NCBI RefSeq assembly: GCF_030247195.1
Contig: NC_080672.1
Coordinates: 5,270,001-5,334,000, forward strand
Origin: Topomyia yanbarensis
Taxonomy: Eukaryota; Arthropoda; Insecta; Diptera; Culicidae
Length of the DNA: 64,000 nt
Direction: 5' to 3'
In this document: positions 12,681-25,094 of the stretch, in pieces
Layout of the letters: the number at the start of each line of letters is the position of its first letter
How positions within the stretch are numbered: position 1 is the first letter of the stretch
The notes under the pieces: generated by a model
What the model was told of the DNA's origin: nothing
The model's input: only the letters and a program-made list of their open reading frames with translations
Database searches by the model: none
Position numbers and translations under genes: made by a program

Positions 12681-14375
12681 ATTGACTTTACATCAGCGGA
12701 AATACGGAATTCTCTTACTACTGTGCTGGGTTTTTACTCGACTGATATGGTTATCCTATGCAATACTAGGTTACGGGTCAGTTCGAAACCTGGAGCTATA
12801 AAAAATCGAAGCTTCTTTTGACTGGTGAGAATGAATCTGAGAGTTGAATAAATATGCTTTAAGTAGTCTGTGTGACTCATTCATTCGATTATACTCATTT
12901 AACTCCATATCTCGTCGCTGTTTAGCTATCTTACGACAAACACCATTCTGAGTTAGAAGCATATCTAACGTCTACAAAACGGCGCTTTCAGAATTTTGAA
13001 ATTCTGCTTGGTTTGACCCGGAGACTCCGGCTTTTGGAGGCAATCTCCGGGCCTCCGGGTTACACGTCGATGCTCCGGGCCTGGTGAGACGACACATTTT
13101 TAAACTTTTACAGTGCTGAATTTATTTGTTTCAAACGAATCCTTCTGGTGTTATGCTGCCTGCTCCTGCAACGGTCCTTAACTGTTGATCAGTGAGGAAA
13201 GATTTACTAAGAAGGAACATCCTTGCGGCGAATAACACGCAAACAATTTCGGAAGACCTTTCGCCCTTCTCTTCCGCTGTGGTAAATAGCAATGCTCGTT
13301 CGGCTTATCCACTACAGCGAGAATGGCTGGTGCTCTTGGGTTCTTTGCGGTTAGCCGGGGAAGAGGAATTCTACTCCCATCTAAACCAACAGAACTGTTA
13401 AATATCGCGAAAAATGTGTGTACATAATGATTAATGTAAACGCAACAGAACATTGTTACGCATTATGCTTTGCCAATACAAAACACTCAGTGAGTCAATT
13501 TGATAGCTTTCCTACCAGCGTAAATTGATACCCTGACGAGTTACTGATTAAATGAAAAAGTTCTTACTTGTTTCGTTTCATCTCAGTGGGTAATAATAAA
13601 CGATTATAGTTCTCTAAAATGTCAAAAAAAATCGTTTCGATTCATATTTTTGTCTGATTTAAGCCTATACTCATGTTTTTCGCAGCCTAACCTAGGCCTA
13701 GACCAGTAAAAATCTCTGGGTGAAAGCATCACTAGAGGTGGCAAACCTATTACTGAAGTATAGTGAGAAAAGTCATGAGAAATTTTGAGCTTTTCCAAAT
13801 CACTTTATGTGGGGATTGGCTCAAGTTATATTGAAGTTTTACATATTTTGATCTTTAAAAGAAAAATACATGTATTGCGAGTAAAATGCCGTTTTTAAAC
13901 TGGGAAAATTGCATGTTTGGCAATACTGTAAACAATGATTACTATTTTTCTTGGGTTCTTTGACTTATTTCCTCTAAAATGCATCTCACCGATTGTTTCA
14001 AGACTAAATTAGGCCGAAAATAGGAATAAAAATTAAAAAATATTGCTTTATTTGTATAGGAAATTTCCTATGCACGATTATGACACGTCATACAAATTTT
14101 GACACGTGTGAGTGCGACCTTTGTTTTCATTTTTATTGAAAACTCTCACTATAGTCAACAGATCTGCGTAATATTCGATAAATTAATACCTAATAGAAAG
14201 AAGGATCGATTGTATTCTTTGAATTGTTTCAACCAGTTATAAGTTATAAGATATTTAATCTCAAACTTTAAAAATCGTTTATCTCGAAATGTTCTAAATG
14301 GCGCTTATCATAAGATAGCACATCAACGACGATCTAATATCGGACGTTGCAGATACATCCAAAATAATAAATCTG
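12681..14375. other. no gene seen; CTCCGG-rich patch
   Basis: The only notable patch is 13018-13085, where CTCCGG or its variants recur four times within 70 bases. Open frames on both strands at 13178-13453 overlap each other; neither shows a domain. Confidence 0.5.
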
Positions 14376-14591
14376 GAGAAAATTTAGATTAGGTCGTAAG
14401 TAACAATGGAAGATTCTTTTTGTTTATTTTCTCTTCTGTTGGTCTGAAACACATTCACTACTAAAATCTTTGCAAAAAAAAATATTAAAAACCGTCGGCT
14501 TAGTGAAAAGTGTTATAGTGACGGTTATAATCGAAAGAAAAAGTAAACAAAGAGCTCTCAATGTTACTTAGGTCGCGTTGAAAACTTTCTC
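14376..14591. mobile_element. TA-type MITE, copy 1
   Basis: Ends are GAGAAAATTTAGATTAGGTC and the inverse of GCGTTGAAAACTTTCTC, followed by TA. The motif CGTAAGTAACA near the left end is mirrored by TGTTACTTAGG near the right. The interior (AAAACCGTCGGCTT, GAAAGTAAACAAAGAG) matches the copy at 33415-33662. Non-coding, 216 bp. The left TA is mutated to TG. Confidence 0.75.
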
Positions 14592-14875
14592 TAAAATATT
14601 TTATCACACGCATTGTCCCATGGCCTACCTTGATTTGTTGTTACACGCTCGTTTCATGCAATACAGTATAACAACGATTGCTGCGTTTGACATTTTCGGT
14701 ATCTTCATTAGAAATCGAAGATCAATTGCCTTTGAAAATTTATAATTTTGATGTGGATAGATAGCACGATAGTTGATGGCACTCATGAGATTGGAGAGTG
14801 TTGAGTCGTATGTATTTGAAGAATGATGTTTGCAAAGCGTGTAAATGATATATATTAGCCCGGAAAACACAGAAA

Positions 14876-17690
14876 AATATGGGACAAATTTCGCGCCACC
14901 GCGAACAAATGTTGGCAGCACCCTCTCAGATTTTAACGAAACTTTCTGTACATGAGAACTTTGTCACAAAAAACCACTTTGCATACTTTGTTTTTCCAAA
15001 AATGATCTAGACTGTCTTTTGAAAAGGGTCAAGCTTTTTTGCCAATATTTTTCAAATGGCTATAGTCTAAAAATGACAAATCCTGCAAAAAATGTTGTAG
15101 GAGTGATTTTCACAAAATTAGTCAAATTTTTGAATAAAAACAATGAAAAAATTCTTCATCGACTTCTACACTGAAAAAATCGATTTTAAAAATTTAAAGT
15201 CCATTTACAAAAAAAACCATTTTTGATTTGGATGAAATTTTGTCCAAAGATAGGTAATTATGTTCCCTACCTACCGTTACAATTTCAAGTTGGGCACTTT
15301 TAAGGAAAAAAAGTTATTTGAAAAAAACTTTTCCTTGTCTAAACTGATTTTCAGTGTATTTTCATCGAAAAATAAACCAATGAAAATCATAATCATCTCA
15401 GAATCCAATTTCACAGCTGCTAGTTGCCTGATACATGCAAAAAGTATCAGTAACGAATTTGGTATTGCATCTCGGACTGGATTGGAACGAGGCCGAAGGG
15501 ATTCGTTTAATGGAGATCTGGTACTAGAACACTTAGTGCACGACCAGACAACATGTTTAATATCGCTATAACCGCCACCACAATTGCAGAGACCGCTCTC
15601 CACGACCCCAATACGCCGGAGATGGGCATTCTACGTATAATCATTGTACCCGAGATATCACCCGAATGAAGTCATAACCCTCATCCATTCTCTTGGACTA
15701 GTGTTTGTTGATACTTTTGAGATTCCTGAACTTCTATCGTCCCACGAAATTTGCCAATTCTCGAGCGTCCTCTGAGAAGAAATATTTAAAAACTCGTTCA
15801 AGCTACACGATTTTTCATAAATATCTCCTTCTAATGCCTAAATGTCCTTTTCATTATCATTCTAATCCAAGTGTCCGCCTTCTCATTACCCGGAATGAAG
15901 CACTGCGAAATAATTCAAACTAAGGTAATCTGCTATAATTTTTCAGATGAAGTACTCAAAAACTCCCAAGTTTTTCCCAGGAAATACAAAGAGTGCTTTC
16001 CATTCTCCATCAAACGGAGAGACTTCTGTAACTGTAACGATGTAGGCACGGTTTTTGATAGGTAAATATAAAACCATCAATTTTGTGAGGAAAATGTAGG
16101 CAGCACAGCCTCTTTGATGATTGCACTTACCACTACTGTAATAATAATTAACATAAAAGCGTGTATTCCAATCACAGGATGAATCGAATACACCACGTAG
16201 GCCCTAGCCACCAGACATTGTTTCTGTGATGATCTGTCCGTTAATCCATTGACGGACCGGTGCCAATAATCGCGTTTTTCAGCTTTCATCATGTTTTTCA
16301 TTTGCATTTTTAGCGTCGCGCATATTGAAAAAAAAATCGGGCGATCCGACGTTCAAAAGTTTCGCTTTCCCTTTCGCGTATAATTCTAAGCCATCTCTGC
16401 CCACCACGAAGTAGGAGACTGTTCCCGGTTCCAGAGACTGAAGTATAGGGACACTTGGGGTTGTTGATGACCTATGTGGAAATTCCTGCTAGTTTCTAAG
16501 ATTACCGAGACCAAAAACCACTTCCTTTGGTTTTGTAACAGCACCCTTCAAGGGACACTCTCAGGCCTTTACGAGGAAGCTTAGGAGAGAAAACTGATTT
16601 TCCTCTTTCGGAAATTTATAGGCACATTAGAAGATGTTCCCACAATGGAACGCTCGCGCTTTAGTGTACAAGGAAACGTAGAAATTAGTCGTTGTCGGTG
16701 GCGTAGCGCTCTTTTGCATTATCGGATTAGTTTAATTAGTTAGATTAGTCGCTGTAGGCTCAATTGTTTGCAACAATGGCGGTTAATGCCTCGCAGCACT
16801 AAAAGGCGAACAGGTAAACTAGCCCCGTCCAAAAGATCGAAATTTGGAAGAGCAGATTCGGCGAAAGGTTCGAAATGAGGCTGATGGAAAATAAGTTGTT
16901 TTCTTAAACTCCTTGATTTTTCCTGAACGCAAGTGCTTGCGAACCAGAATTTTCAATGGCCGAAGCAAGGATTCTCTAAGGAGCAAACACCATACTTCGC
17001 AATTAAGGCTCCTGTTGGAGACTACACCATCAGTTAAATTTCGCATATGTCGATGAAATTAAATGGCTTATGTCTTTGCTCTCATTCAAGTTTGTTATGA
17101 ATATATACCAAATTCGTTACTGATACTTTTGCCTGAATAAGGCAACTAGCAGCTGGAAAATTGGATTCTGAGACGATTATAGCTTTCATTGGTTTAATTT
17201 TCGATGAAAATGCACAGAAAAAATAATTCAGTTTGAACAAGGAAATTTTTTTTTCAAATAACTTTTTTCCTTAAAACTTAAATTTTTGACGGTAGGTAGG
17301 GAACATAACTACCTATATTGGAACAAAATTTCATCCAAATCAAAGATGGAATTTTTTTGTGAATCAACTTTGAATTTTTAACTTCGATTTTTTTTTCAGT
17401 GTAGAAGTCGATGAAGATTTTTTAAATATTTCTGTTCAAAATTTTTTACTAATTTTGTGAAAGTCACTCCTACAACATTTTTTGTAGGATTTATCATTTT
17501 CAGACTATAGCCATTTGAAAAAAATAGTAAAAAAAAGTTTGACCCTTTTCAAAAGACAGTATAGATCATTATTGGAAAAACAGAGTATGGCTTTTTGTGA
17601 CAAAGTTCTCGTGTACAGAAAGTTTCATTAAAATCTGAGAGGATGCTGATAACTCTGAATACGATTTAGCGCGAAATTCGTATGGTTTAA
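14876..17690. mobile_element. long terminal inverted repeat (foldback) element
   Basis: About 590 bp at 14876-15464 recurs in inverted orientation at 17105-17690. Shared landmarks include CCTCTCAGATTTTAA, GAACTTTGTCACAAA, ACAACATTTTTTGTAGGA (inverted on the left side), CTTCTACACTGAAAAA and GTATCAGTAACGAATTTGG. The arms are diverged by substitutions and small indels. The interior is wholly a degraded minus-strand LINE A copy. No transposase is recognisable. Outer ends are approximate, near AATTTCGCGC on both sides; I could not define a target duplication. Confidence 0.8.
15465..17095 (-). pseudogene. LINE A, minus-strand copy 2, heavily deleted
   Basis: Reading leftward: ORF1 text LTDGVVSNRSLNCEVWC and RPLKILVRK (about 17040-16930), more ORF1 tail (WEHLLMCL, VFSPKLPRKGLRVSLEG, about 16660-16560), endonuclease-RT linker (KAEKRDYWHRSVNGLT, about 16290-16230), then the C-terminal Cys/His tail (LCNCGGGYSDIKHVVWSC, about 15595-15540). 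The endonuclease core, RT and RNase H are missing. Both ends stop at the inner edges of the flanking inverted repeats, so the copy fills the foldback's interior. Confidence 0.75.
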
Positions 17691-19095
17691 ATTTCGAGAA
17701 GCGACAGTGCAATCCAATTTTTTTGTACTAATGATATCTGGCTAACATATGGGTGGTACAAAAGAATCTGCCACATTCTTAGAAAGGTGCTGGTCAGTTT
17801 CAATCATTCAAATTGTTCAATTCTTCTGTCTGTTTTTGATAACATTGAAGCATAAACGTTATATTACTTTGAGGCAGGGCCGTCGAGAGCCGCGCCGGGC
17901 CCCGGGGTTCGAAGTACTGACGGGCCGTACCATATATGACTTCTTATTTCAACATCGATTAGAGGAACTATACAAATGCAACCGTTTCAATTAAATTATT
18001 TTTTATGAAAATTGTTTATTTGATACGATTCAATGCGTTAGCTTACCAGAGTCGTCAGTATTTTAAATAAGTAATAGATGAAAAAATAAAAATAATAAAG
18101 GAATATTTGTTTGTGGCTGGCCATTAGAATGACATGCGTCCGATTTGCCATTGCAATTGCAAACCTTTTTTGCGACATTGCCATACAGTCCATATCGCCA
18201 TCGTTCATGCTCCCTTGACGCACGTTAATGCTACCATCGTTAATGCTGCTCAGAATCCGAGCTTAGAAAAATTGACATCCCTTCGTGAGCTTGAAAGAGA
18301 AATAAAATTCTATTTATGCCCGCCGCGATGAATCGAAGTTTTGTTTGTTTTCCTCGTCCGTCCGCTCTGAGATCATCAAGCAAAAGTGCACCAGATATAG
18401 ATTATGCAGTTCAGTTATGCTCGAAAATGTAAAAGAACTTCTGCCTTCAAACTGTCCACATAATAACAAATGAATGCTTTGGTTTGTGAATGAATTTATA
18501 TTTCCTCTGCACTCAACCATTCGATTCTGCATAAAATTTCAGTCAGTTTGGAAGTGAATGAATGAGGGAAGCATTGAAACTGAATATTGAATTCAGCAAA
18601 TTCATCAGAAATAGGCAACTGAATGTAAAATTTCGCACCACCGATGCTGCCTTGTTTCTTATTGTTGGTACATGTTGATGATTTTGAGGCACTGGATGCA
18701 GCTATTGCAGTTGTCACTATGACCTGAACGAATTTTCTTTATTGGTTTCTGAACATGGTAAAATCGGTTTTGGAATCAGTTGTTACATTTGCGCCAACAT
18801 TCAGAGAGAAAACATTCCGAATGCGATGAATGGGATCCAACAGCGAAGTCTGCTGTTAGAAAGACTGAGACAGAGAGTTGTGAGAGAAAGAGTTTCAACT
18901 TTTGGTGAATACTAATAGGTAGAATAAGTATCTAGTTCAATTCCCACATTTTTCTGCATCAAATGTGTACACTGGAACCTCTATTTACGGACCAAGCCAA
19001 GGGTTTGTAAATTGAATTAGTTCGTTTTTTGGGATTTAGATCGTAAAAAATTCGCTTCACATTCTTATCAAAATTCGTTGGTTGAGCAACATTAT

Positions 19096-19276
19096 CGATA
19101 ACCCTAACAATATGGGTATTTCCGGAACGGGCTTAACAAGTACATGATGAAAATGGATATTTGGCACCTTTTTGAAATCCAGAATGGAGACTTCAGATTG
19201 AACAATAATCTCGATAACCCTAACAATTTGGGAATTTTTGAAACGGGCTTAATGAGTAGATGATAGAAATGGTACC
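19096..19276. repeat. diverged short repeat inside the hAT element
   Basis: CGATAACCCTAACAAT followed by a GGGTATTTCCGGAACGGG-like stretch and a GTACATGATGAAAATGG-like stretch occurs at 19096-19165 and again, diverged, at 19212-19276, 116 bp apart. A weaker third version may lie at 19310-19350. Confidence 0.55.
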
Positions 19277-19971
19277 TTGGAGCTATTTCAAACAATATCT
19301 GTATAAACTATGAGGGTATTTTTAAGCGGGTTTGCCGAGTAGATGAGCGATGCCCTTTTGAAGGCCAATATAGCGTCTTCTGGTTCAGAGAAGGTTTCTA
19401 TAATCATATCATCCGCATCACAAATCAATATACCTATATCTATTCTATGATTATCTTTTTTCGAAAATGTCAATATTTTAGGTTATAGAGATGTCTTAAC
19501 TGGAATTCGCCATCTTGGTTTTCAAAGTGGCTTCATTCATTGATTTTCGTCATCTACTCGTCAACCCCATTCCGAAAATATCCAACTTTTATTAGTAACA
19601 TTAGCTAAGTATATGATAAATTGTAAACAACTTCATACTGTACACTTTGACAAACACTTGCGATAAATGAAACCAGAATGGTTCTATTGCACTGTTGAAT
19701 GAATCTAATTGGGTTAGGTTCACGTACTTCAGAAAACCGGAACGATTGGAACGTAGTTATTATTATTGAGAGGGAAAAACCCGCGGGAGTGGATTTTCAA
19801 AAGCTCCTTCTCCCGTAGGCACAAAACCTCTATCTTTTAGGTATAAACATTTAACAAACAAACCAAATGATACAATGACTAACACTAAACACTGCTTAAA
19901 ATAAACACTTCTTAAACTCTATCTTACATAGGTAAAGTATTAACATTAACATAAATAATTGGCTAACACTA

Positions 19972-21606
19972 TCAGGTTTGGGAAAGGGTGCGCGAAAACA
20001 ATTTTTTTAAAGAAGTGCGAGACAAATTGAAGTCAAAGACATTGTAACATTGATTGAACACTCTACACATGCTACTGACGGGTTCATTTTTGCCATAATT
20101 AGTACGAGACACTGGAAGACGGACAAAAGAGTAGGAACGAAGGTTTCGGAGGCGAATATCAATGTTGAGAAGACGGAGTAAATCAGGGCAGTCAATGCGA
20201 GACAATAACAGATCAGAGACAAAAGACGCTTTGGTCACATTGCGGCGCAAAGACAGTGTTTCAAGACCAATGAGGTTGCAACGATCTTCGTATCTGGGCA
20301 GATTGTAGGGATCGCTCCAAGGCAGGTGGCGCAGCGCAAAACGTACAAATTTACGCTCAATACTCTCGATGCGTTGAATGCTGTTCTTCTAGAAAGGAGC
20401 CCAAACAACGGCGGCGTATTCCAGTGTGGAACGAACGTGCGAGCAGTACAACGTTTTCAAGCACTGTACGTTAGTGAAATGCTTAGTAACCCTAAAAATA
20501 ACTTCTAGATTACGCGAAGCCTTAGACGAGATAAAAGCAATGTGATCCTTAAATGTAAGCTTTGAATCCACAAGAACCACTAAATCTTTCACTGTAGTTT
20601 CTCTTTTTAATTTGTTTTGCAAGATAGTGTAGTCGAATGTTACGATGGAGCGTTTTCGTGCAAACGTAATCACAGAACACTTCGAGGCATTCAAAACCAT
20701 CCTGTTAGTCATGCACCAATTAGCGAAAATGTCTAACTGAGATTGCAAAAACAAAGCATCAGAGTAACTTTTAACTATATGGAATAACTTATAATCATCG
20801 GCATAAGACACCTTGAAGCACTTAATCAATGAATCCAGATCGTTTATGTATAGAAGGAAAATATAAGGACCGATATGGCTGCCTTGAGGTACGCCGGACG
20901 TTACGTCGAAGGATGAGGATAAATGATTCCCGATTTTAACAGACATTTTACGGCCTGACAAGTAAGATCGAAGCCATTGGTTGATTTTATTGAAGGCGGC
21001 CGACAGATCGGTGTATATTGCATCAGCCTGCAATCGATCCTGTAGCGAGCGAGCGATAAATGAGGTGTAGGCTACTAAATTAGTGCAAGTAGATCGCCTG
21101 GGAATGAAACCGTGTTGAGTTTCTGATATGTATCTAGAACAACAATGTGTCAAAAACTCGAGAACGATAAGCTCCAATAATTTCGATAGTGCACATAAAG
21201 ATGCGATTCCTCGGTGATTGGTAACTTCGCTTTTGGATCCTTTTTTATAAACCGGAAAAACGTAAGATGATTTCCAGATGGTAGGAAACACTCCGGAACT
21301 TAACGATATATTGAAAACGACGGACAGAGGTAGGCAAAGCGACGACGAGCATTTTTTAATGATAGATGATGGGATTCCGTCAGGTCCAGGAGTGTTAGAA
21401 CACTTGAGTTTTATGCAAGCTTTTTGTACAATATCGGAAGATATCGTGAAATTAGGTCCAATACTAGTCCTACGGGGAATGTTGTCGGCTGCTGCGGAGA
21501 CTTGTTGATTATTAAGAGTATCATTGGTAAAAACACAGCTGAATTGTTGGCGAAATAACTCACAGATGTCCGGCAATGAAGTCGCTTCTAAATCACCCAG
21601 CGACAT
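19972..21606 (-). pseudogene. LINE reverse transcriptase, internally deleted
   Basis: The frame 20389-21606 (405 codons) shows NTPGPDGIPSSIIKKCSS, VFPVYKKGSKSEVTNHRGIA, ETQHGFIPRRSTCTNLV, IYTDLSAAFNKIN, SGVPQGSHIGPYIFLLYIND, VSYADDYKLF and VKDLVVLVDSKLTFKDHI: RT motifs including the YADD catalytic box. AFNKIN runs straight into QWLRSYLSGRK, so the helix-rich segment normally between them is deleted in frame. After a stop near 20389, the C-terminal tail resumes (RFALRHLPWSDPYNLPRYED) and ends at 19972. Not functional as it stands. Confidence 0.85.
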
Positions 21607-21743
21607 AGAAGTGGGTAAACCTGACTCACGCCTCTGTTCATTAACGTAATTCCAAAACTTTTTTGGATTGTTACGAAGGTGGCTCTGAATACGATGAAGG
21701 TAGGAATTGAAGAGAGACTTATTAAGTCTCTTGTAACAATGAT

Positions 21744-22298
21744 TTAAGAAGATTCTGGCTCTTTAGCATATCGGTATTTCGAAAACTTTTTTAGAGCTGA
21801 CCTTTTGGCCAATTTAAACTTTTTTAGTGTACGATTCGACCATGGAGGATATTCACAGCCATGATTGAGTTTTTTAGGAGTAAACTGGTCGATAGCATAA
21901 ATCAGTACGTTCGAAACAATTTTAGCCGCTGCGTTTGAATCAGATTGTGGCAAGATTTCATTCCAATTGATACGAGACAAGAAAAGGTGCATTCCTCGAA
22001 AATCTGTCTTGCGATAGGCATATGTCAGCTTCTCAGTGGTATCTTCGAATGTACAAGGTACACATTTTCGGAGAAAACAATGAAGAGCAGGGTGGTGTTG
22101 GCATAGTTTAACGAGAGGAGCTGGAGCACGACAAACGGCAAAGTGATCGGAGAGCTCCTGGCTTCCAAAGCAAAGATCCAAAATACAGTTGTTGTCATTA
22201 GTGACGTCACATAGTTGAACTAGCCCCGCGGTGCTGTAACCGTCGAGTAGCTGAGTGATACACGTGTTAGTTGATGAGTGTGATGAGTCTGGGTACAT
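21744..22298 (-). pseudogene. LINE endonuclease C-terminal part
   Basis: A 184-codon open frame contains NNCILDLCFGSQELSDHFAV, with the Ser-Asp-His motif that ends AP-type endonuclease domains in non-LTR elements, then a linker with PPWSNRTLKKFKLAKRSALK leading toward the RT. The N-terminal catalytic part is absent through 5' truncation. It is separated from the RT frame by a stop at 21744-21746 and about 140 bases. Confidence 0.75.
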
Positions 22299-22506
22299 AA
22301 ATGATGTATTATTGCGAACCCAATTAATGCCGCTAAAGTTGAAGTAGTTGATTGTAATATATTTGCACTGTCGACAGAAACAATAAACTTCATCAATTAA
22401 ATTAAAATAAATTTAATTCAGTTAAAAATGCGGGCCCCCAAAATAGACCCGGGCCCCAGGGTAGTTGCCCCCCCTGACCCCCCCTCTCGTCGGGCCTGCT
22501 TTGAGG

Positions 22507-23300
22507 TGGATAATAAAGGCGAATAAATCCGCTGATACTCACTGATGAGTTCAACATCTAGGTGATCATTTTCCCTAGTTGAACGTTCAGTTTACCTTTA
22601 AAAAATATTTTCCTGTTCTGAATTTTGATATTTTTCATAAAAATATCTACTTCAATTGAATGTTTGGATATCAAACGAAAAAATGAGTTTTTTTTTCTTA
22701 TTATCTGTATACGAAGTACAAATAAGCTTACTTTAAAATAAATTTAACAAAATGCAAGAACAATTTGACAAGGACACTTAAAGTGCAATCTAAATTTTAT
22801 GAGTAGTTATAAAACTTCAATTATTACTGGGGCAATAACGAAGCCAAGTTGGCAAGTGGACCGAACTAAGCTTTACGTTTAAATGCAATTTTGAGTAGAC
22901 CGAATTTTGGTATTTGTGGACACCATAGCCCTTACTTTCTCGTAGATATAACCAGACTTTTTCCAACCACCATCCACCTCACAATAACCTAACATAAATT
23001 TTCCGATTTTGTTTTGTTTACGGAAAATGTCGTGATAAGTTTGAGAAGGGAAGGGACTTCAGAAAATACTTTTATTCGCCATTTTTGGGTTTAATACCAC
23101 CCGAATAGATTTTTATTTTTAAAATATTTGTGGAAACTTGATCAACCATGCCTCTATTGTAGGTAGGTTGAAGAAATAAATGTTTTGTTTCTTAAACCAA
23201 AAGTTTTAAGTGGATTTTTTGTTCAATGACTTTTAATCCCCCCCCCCCCACGGTTCAGCATTTGTATTAGACTAAATCTGCGAGACGTGGGAAATCGACT
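22507..23300. other. no gene seen
   Basis: AT-rich DNA between the hAT element and the repeat arm near 23470. A poly-C run lies at about 23238-23250. No coding signal. Confidence 0.5.
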
Positions 23301-23469
23301 AAAGGTGAAAATTAGGCTTTGGTTTACGGAAGTCGTCATCATCCAGTTCCATCACATCAACAAGACAGTACTGATAAGTATATCGATTTTGTTAAATATT
23401 TTCGGCAAATTCTGGCCGGCGTTGGTGGTAAAACATGATGATGAGTTATGCTCTATCACCGACCATGCA

Positions 23470-23760
23470 GTAGACAATGGTGCATCGCCCAACTCCTACC
23501 AGCAGAAGGCAAAAGATTCTTCACATTTCCTTTCGCACGCGTTCATATGAGCCTGACTAGTCTTAGTTTTCCGTTCTAAGTTTATAACGGAGTTGCTCTG
23601 GAATACCTATCCGTCTTTCAATTACATAGTTTCCGTTTCTCTTAGTCTTCAATGTTGCCGAAAATAGTCAACAAAATTGATACAGAAGAACTTTGCGGCA
23701 ATTAAAACATAATGACATAGTACTGATAAGTTTCAACGAATTGGCCCAGATAAAGGGATC
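23470..23760 (-). repeat. inverted repeat arm, left of transporter exons
   Basis: GACGGATAGGTATTCCAGAG, CTAAGAGAAA, TTTTGTTGACTATTTTCGGC and GCCGCAAAGTTCTTCTG (reverse complement of this interval) match 26615-26890 in direct orientation. Similarity also extends outward through TTTTGCCTTCTGCT. Part of the same text (CGATTTTGTTAAATATTTTC) occurs in plus orientation at 23379-23412, so the left side is itself a partial hairpin. Family not recognised. Confidence 0.65.
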
Positions 23761-24823
23761 CATTCTGCAAAACAACCTGAAAGGCGTGATTGAGTGTTTT
23801 ACGTTTGAATGAAGATCTCCGTGTATAAGGACGTTGATAAAATCAGGGAACGGGTAATTAAATAATAAAAATACATAGAGCGATACAGAGAAATGAAATT
23901 CGTCACAGAAATTATTTCCAGGCATTTCCAGAGGTGTTGTTTTCGGTGAAAATGCGATTAGACCGACTCTTTTCTTTCTATTGACCCTACAATACAAAGC
24001 AAAAAGAGCTATACCCACCTAAATTAACAATTTGTCATTGTTATAAATCGGAAACATGCCTTCCTACTGGTACTTGAGAGAACTTCGTTTTTCGTTGGTC
24101 CTTTCGATTCGATAAACAACTGGGAGAAATAAGCTTTACTGAATTTATTTCCTCAACCCTTCAGTCTTGTGTGATGGTCTATTTCCCGCTTTCCGGTATT
24201 TTTCTTTAGAGGCATGTCATGAATTGAGCCGGCGGGAATCGATATTTTTGACGTTGTTGTTGTGAAATCAATAGAGACGACGGTGCTTAATGAACGAAAT
24301 CGTGGTCAAAAAAATGTTTTTAAACAATAGTTATTATCGTTAGTTTTCTTGCAAAAATCCAAAACAAACGATACCTCGCATTGAATGACGTTTTAGTTAG
24401 TCTGATAGAATACCCAATACATGGACAGTTAAATTTGGTTAAATACAGCATTGGATGTGAACATTTATAGCCCTGTTCCTTCAATCCTTTTGTGAAGAAT
24501 AGGTCGTAAAAGTTTATCACCTCGTGATAGACGAACAGTCGTGAACTCCAACCGATGCTAGCATAAAAATTGATCCACTAAAACATTTCCACTCGATGAC
24601 ACTCAAGTTAACAGCCCAAAATTACCATAACATCTTCCTCTCTGTTTTATGTCTTTTCTAAACTATAAATTAATTTAATTTTTTTCTTCTAAATGATTAA
24701 CAACATTTACAGTGAGCATAGATAGCACAACAATCGACTTATTATCACTCGTTAAAACGTTTCATTTTAAAAATAACAGCATGGCACTGTTAGCCGCGCA
24801 CAGCGCTATTACTATTGCTCGCT

Positions 24824-25094
24824 TTAAGCGTTCGGATTGTGTGCCGCTTGCCGGCGAAGATCCGACCGGATGATGGCCGTTACCGCCGAACCAATGAACA
24901 ACATTACCGCCATCGTAACGTTGGCCACAATGTCCCCACTGCTGTTCAGGATCTCCGAGTAGATCATGGTGAATGCAATGCCAAATACCTGAGCCGCTGC
25001 ATTCAACAATCCTGTTGAAGTGCCCTCCGGTTCCGGGTAGGTCAGCTCGGCAGCAAATTCGAAACCGACCGGTAAGTAGCCCGTCATGAAAAAG
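24824..25094 (-). CDS. FLVCR: FLVCR-like terminal exon
   Basis: Acceptor ACACAG; 271 bp ending at TAA (24824-24826). Encodes [40 protein letters not shown] and a last helix ([18 protein letters not shown]), with a short basic tail ending AAHNPNA. The tail length is similar to other family members, so the gene end looks natural. Confidence 0.92.

Larger units (their letters stand above)
19755..22380 (-). mobile_element. Jockey/CR1-type LINE, 5'-truncated, minus strand
   Basis: Endonuclease C-terminus, reverse transcriptase and a short 3' untranslated region without RNase H. The minus-strand 3' end terminates in a short AATAATAATAAC run at about 19755-19766 instead of poly(A). The 5' end stops inside the endonuclease, near the expected GDFN motif (reads NYFNFSGINW at about 22345). 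It lies wholly within the hAT element and is therefore a younger insertion. Jockey/CR1 placement is inferred from motif style and lack of RNase H. Confidence 0.8.
17875..22498. mobile_element. hAT-type DNA transposon with 8-bp duplication, nested LINE inside
   Basis: CTTTGAGG occurs exactly at 17867-17874 and 22499-22506. Between them the element begins CAGGGCCGTCGAGAG and ends CTCTCGTCGGGCCTG, 15-bp inverted repeats with two mismatches. An 8-bp target duplication with CAGG-start termini is characteristic of the hAT superfamily. Subterminal DNA is very GC-rich (GGGCCCCGGGG left; GACCCGGGCCCCAGG right). No transposase could be recognised in the roughly 2 kb that is not LINE, so it is probably non-autonomous or decayed. 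A Jockey/CR1-type LINE (19755-22380, minus strand) lies inside. Confidence 0.85.

Noticed and set aside
13178..13453. Overlapping open frames on both strands as a gene
   Set aside because: Both strands are open through the same interval and neither peptide shows a domain; typical of chance.
23668..24018. 116-codon minus-strand frame downstream of the transporter
   Set aside because: It overlaps the repeat arm at 23470-23760 and carries no recognisable domain.
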